Below, piece after piece: positions 62,927 through 64,000 of a stretch of DNA of 64,000 nucleotides (its first letter is position 1; each line of letters starts with the position of its first letter). A model generated the notes under the pieces. It was given only the letters and a program-made list of their open reading frames with translations, ran no database searches and was not told where the DNA came from. A program made the position numbers and the translations under genes. The stretch comes from Hypsibius dujardini (taxonomy: Eukaryota; Tardigrada; Eutardigrada; Parachela; Hypsibiidae), in assembly GCA_001579985.1 (NCBI GenBank), contig LRSR01005316.1:46512-110511 (forward strand), given 5' to 3'.

Positions 62927-63737
62927 ACAAATCCCACAAGCAAGACGGCATCAAAATGACGTTGAAATAGTCCCCCACCCGAGTCGCCCGAATTTTGGAG
63001 GTGATCGTGGTCACTGCCCGATACTAATTTTTCGACCGACTATCCTTCCAATTGTTTCATAAAGGGAGTCGTATGAAAGTTTTAAAAAGTATCATTGCAA
63101 ATTTGGGAAATGCAGAACATATTGAGAAAACCACAACAACGAGGAGGAAGCTACTTCGAAATTGAAGGCTAAACAGCAAGGGCGTTTGAGCACTTTCCCT
63201 GTTATTGACCACTCCAATCAACTAATCTATCAAACCAAGGGATCGCTCGACTTACAGGGAAGTTACCACGTGATAATTTTTTTGCACGTGATCAATTTAG
63301 TGGACGGGCTTTCTCGCCGATTTGACATGTGGTTCTACGGTGCATATTAATGGAGTTGTGAGATGAGCTCGTTTTCTTACCCAAAGGGTGCTCTGAATGC
63401 CTTACCCAATTGACAAAACATGAAGAGAAAAATTCGAGTTATTTTTAGAGCCTATGTAGGCGTGGCTAGACAAAGTAATGCGCGAGTTTTTAAATTACAA
63501 AACAGCTACTTTTTGAAATGGAAAGAGCTGTCTTGTTGGCGTTGGAACACACAGCCACGAATCCAATTGAAGTCACGACGCTTCCAATTGGAAACAAGCA
63601 GTCCCAGTTCCACTTTTCTGTCTATTTCCAGTGGCGTGTAGTCAGTATACTCATACTGCTGGAAACAAAATTCCGAATGTTTGTTTGCGTCAAAATTCTC
63701 TGCAGTTTATGTCGCTATTTTTCGCCTACAATCTACT
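62927..63737. other. Intergenic gap at window end
   Basis: No supportable gene. Likely includes the promoter of the G-patch gene. Confidence 0.35.
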
Positions 63738-63993
63738 CGCGAATTCATCTCAATTCCTGGCGCCGAATCTCTTAAAACGAAGGATGAACTTTTTCTGAAA
63801 TTTTTTGTTCATTTCGTTTCATTTCTGCCACCGATCCTGCAATACGTAGTCTCATAAATCCCGAAGTACACTACATTTATGAACCGTGTTTGTCGCGATG
63901 GAAGACAGTATTATCACAAAAGGGAAAAAATGTTCGGAGCAAGGCCCAACACGTCAGAATTTAGGTCTCAGCTGCGAATTGAGATGAATTCGC
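63738..63993. repeat. Inverted repeat pair, possible element truncated by window end
   Basis: CGCGAATTCATCTCAATT near 63738 and its reverse complement near 63976-63993 bound about 255 bp. The window ends at 64000, so any target duplication cannot be seen. Confidence 0.55.
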
Positions 63994-64000
63994 GATGAAT

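Overview
This window is animal nuclear DNA: intron-rich, gene-dense and about half coding or intronic, with short GT-AG introns (mostly 50-300 bp) and many small terminal-inverted-repeat (TIR) elements. Metazoan-specific content includes a Na+/K+-ATPase-like alpha subunit, a Kir channel, a PIP4P/TMEM55-type protein, a GABARAP-type Atg8 and a peritrophin-A (CBM14) cuticle-type fragment. The CBM14 fragment, a Gly-rich secreted protein, secreted LEA-like proteins and compact introns suggest a small ecdysozoan. A tardigrade is my leading guess, but it is not proven.

Layout. 0.6-2.2 kb: CFAP20 (+). 3.1-8.6 kb: a decaying Na+/K+-ATPase-like gene (+) with a MITE in one intron. 8.8-11.7 kb: DcpS (-) and a stand-alone SWIB-domain gene (+), head to head. 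12.1-16.1 kb: a tetranucleotide-bearing repeat, a Ly6-like secreted protein (-), a Gly-rich secreted protein (+) and a CBM14 pseudo-exon (-). 16.8-23.6 kb: an unidentified low-complexity-tailed protein (-), UBFD1 (+) and Atg8 (-); the last Atg8 intron holds a 1-kb palindromic element. 24-32 kb: a repeat-dominated island with MITEs, hAT and gag-protease remnants and tetranucleotide tracts. 32.5-40 kb: Kir channel (+), a mariner-like remnant, a MITE and PIP4P (+). 40.3-48.6 kb: two secreted LEA-like genes (one frameshifted), two FAS1-domain genes (all -) and several MITEs. 48.9-54 kb: RIOK2 (-) and SMU1 (+), head to head. 54-56.4 kb: repeats, a mariner N-terminal remnant and a small unknown gene. 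56.9-61.3 kb: a 22-exon GH31 alpha-glucosidase homologue that has lost its catalytic residues (-). 61.8-62.9 kb: an intronless G-patch/dsRBD gene (-). The rest is intergenic.

Functional grouping. The genes are mostly independent housekeeping genes: mRNA decay (DcpS), splicing (SMU1, SON-like), ribosome maturation (RIOK2), autophagy (Atg8), phosphoinositide metabolism (PIP4P) and ion transport (Kir, ATPase). The 40-47.7 kb stretch is a local cluster of secreted proteins on one strand. Exon boundaries come from reading frame continuity, splice consensus and family alignment from memory. No database search was possible.
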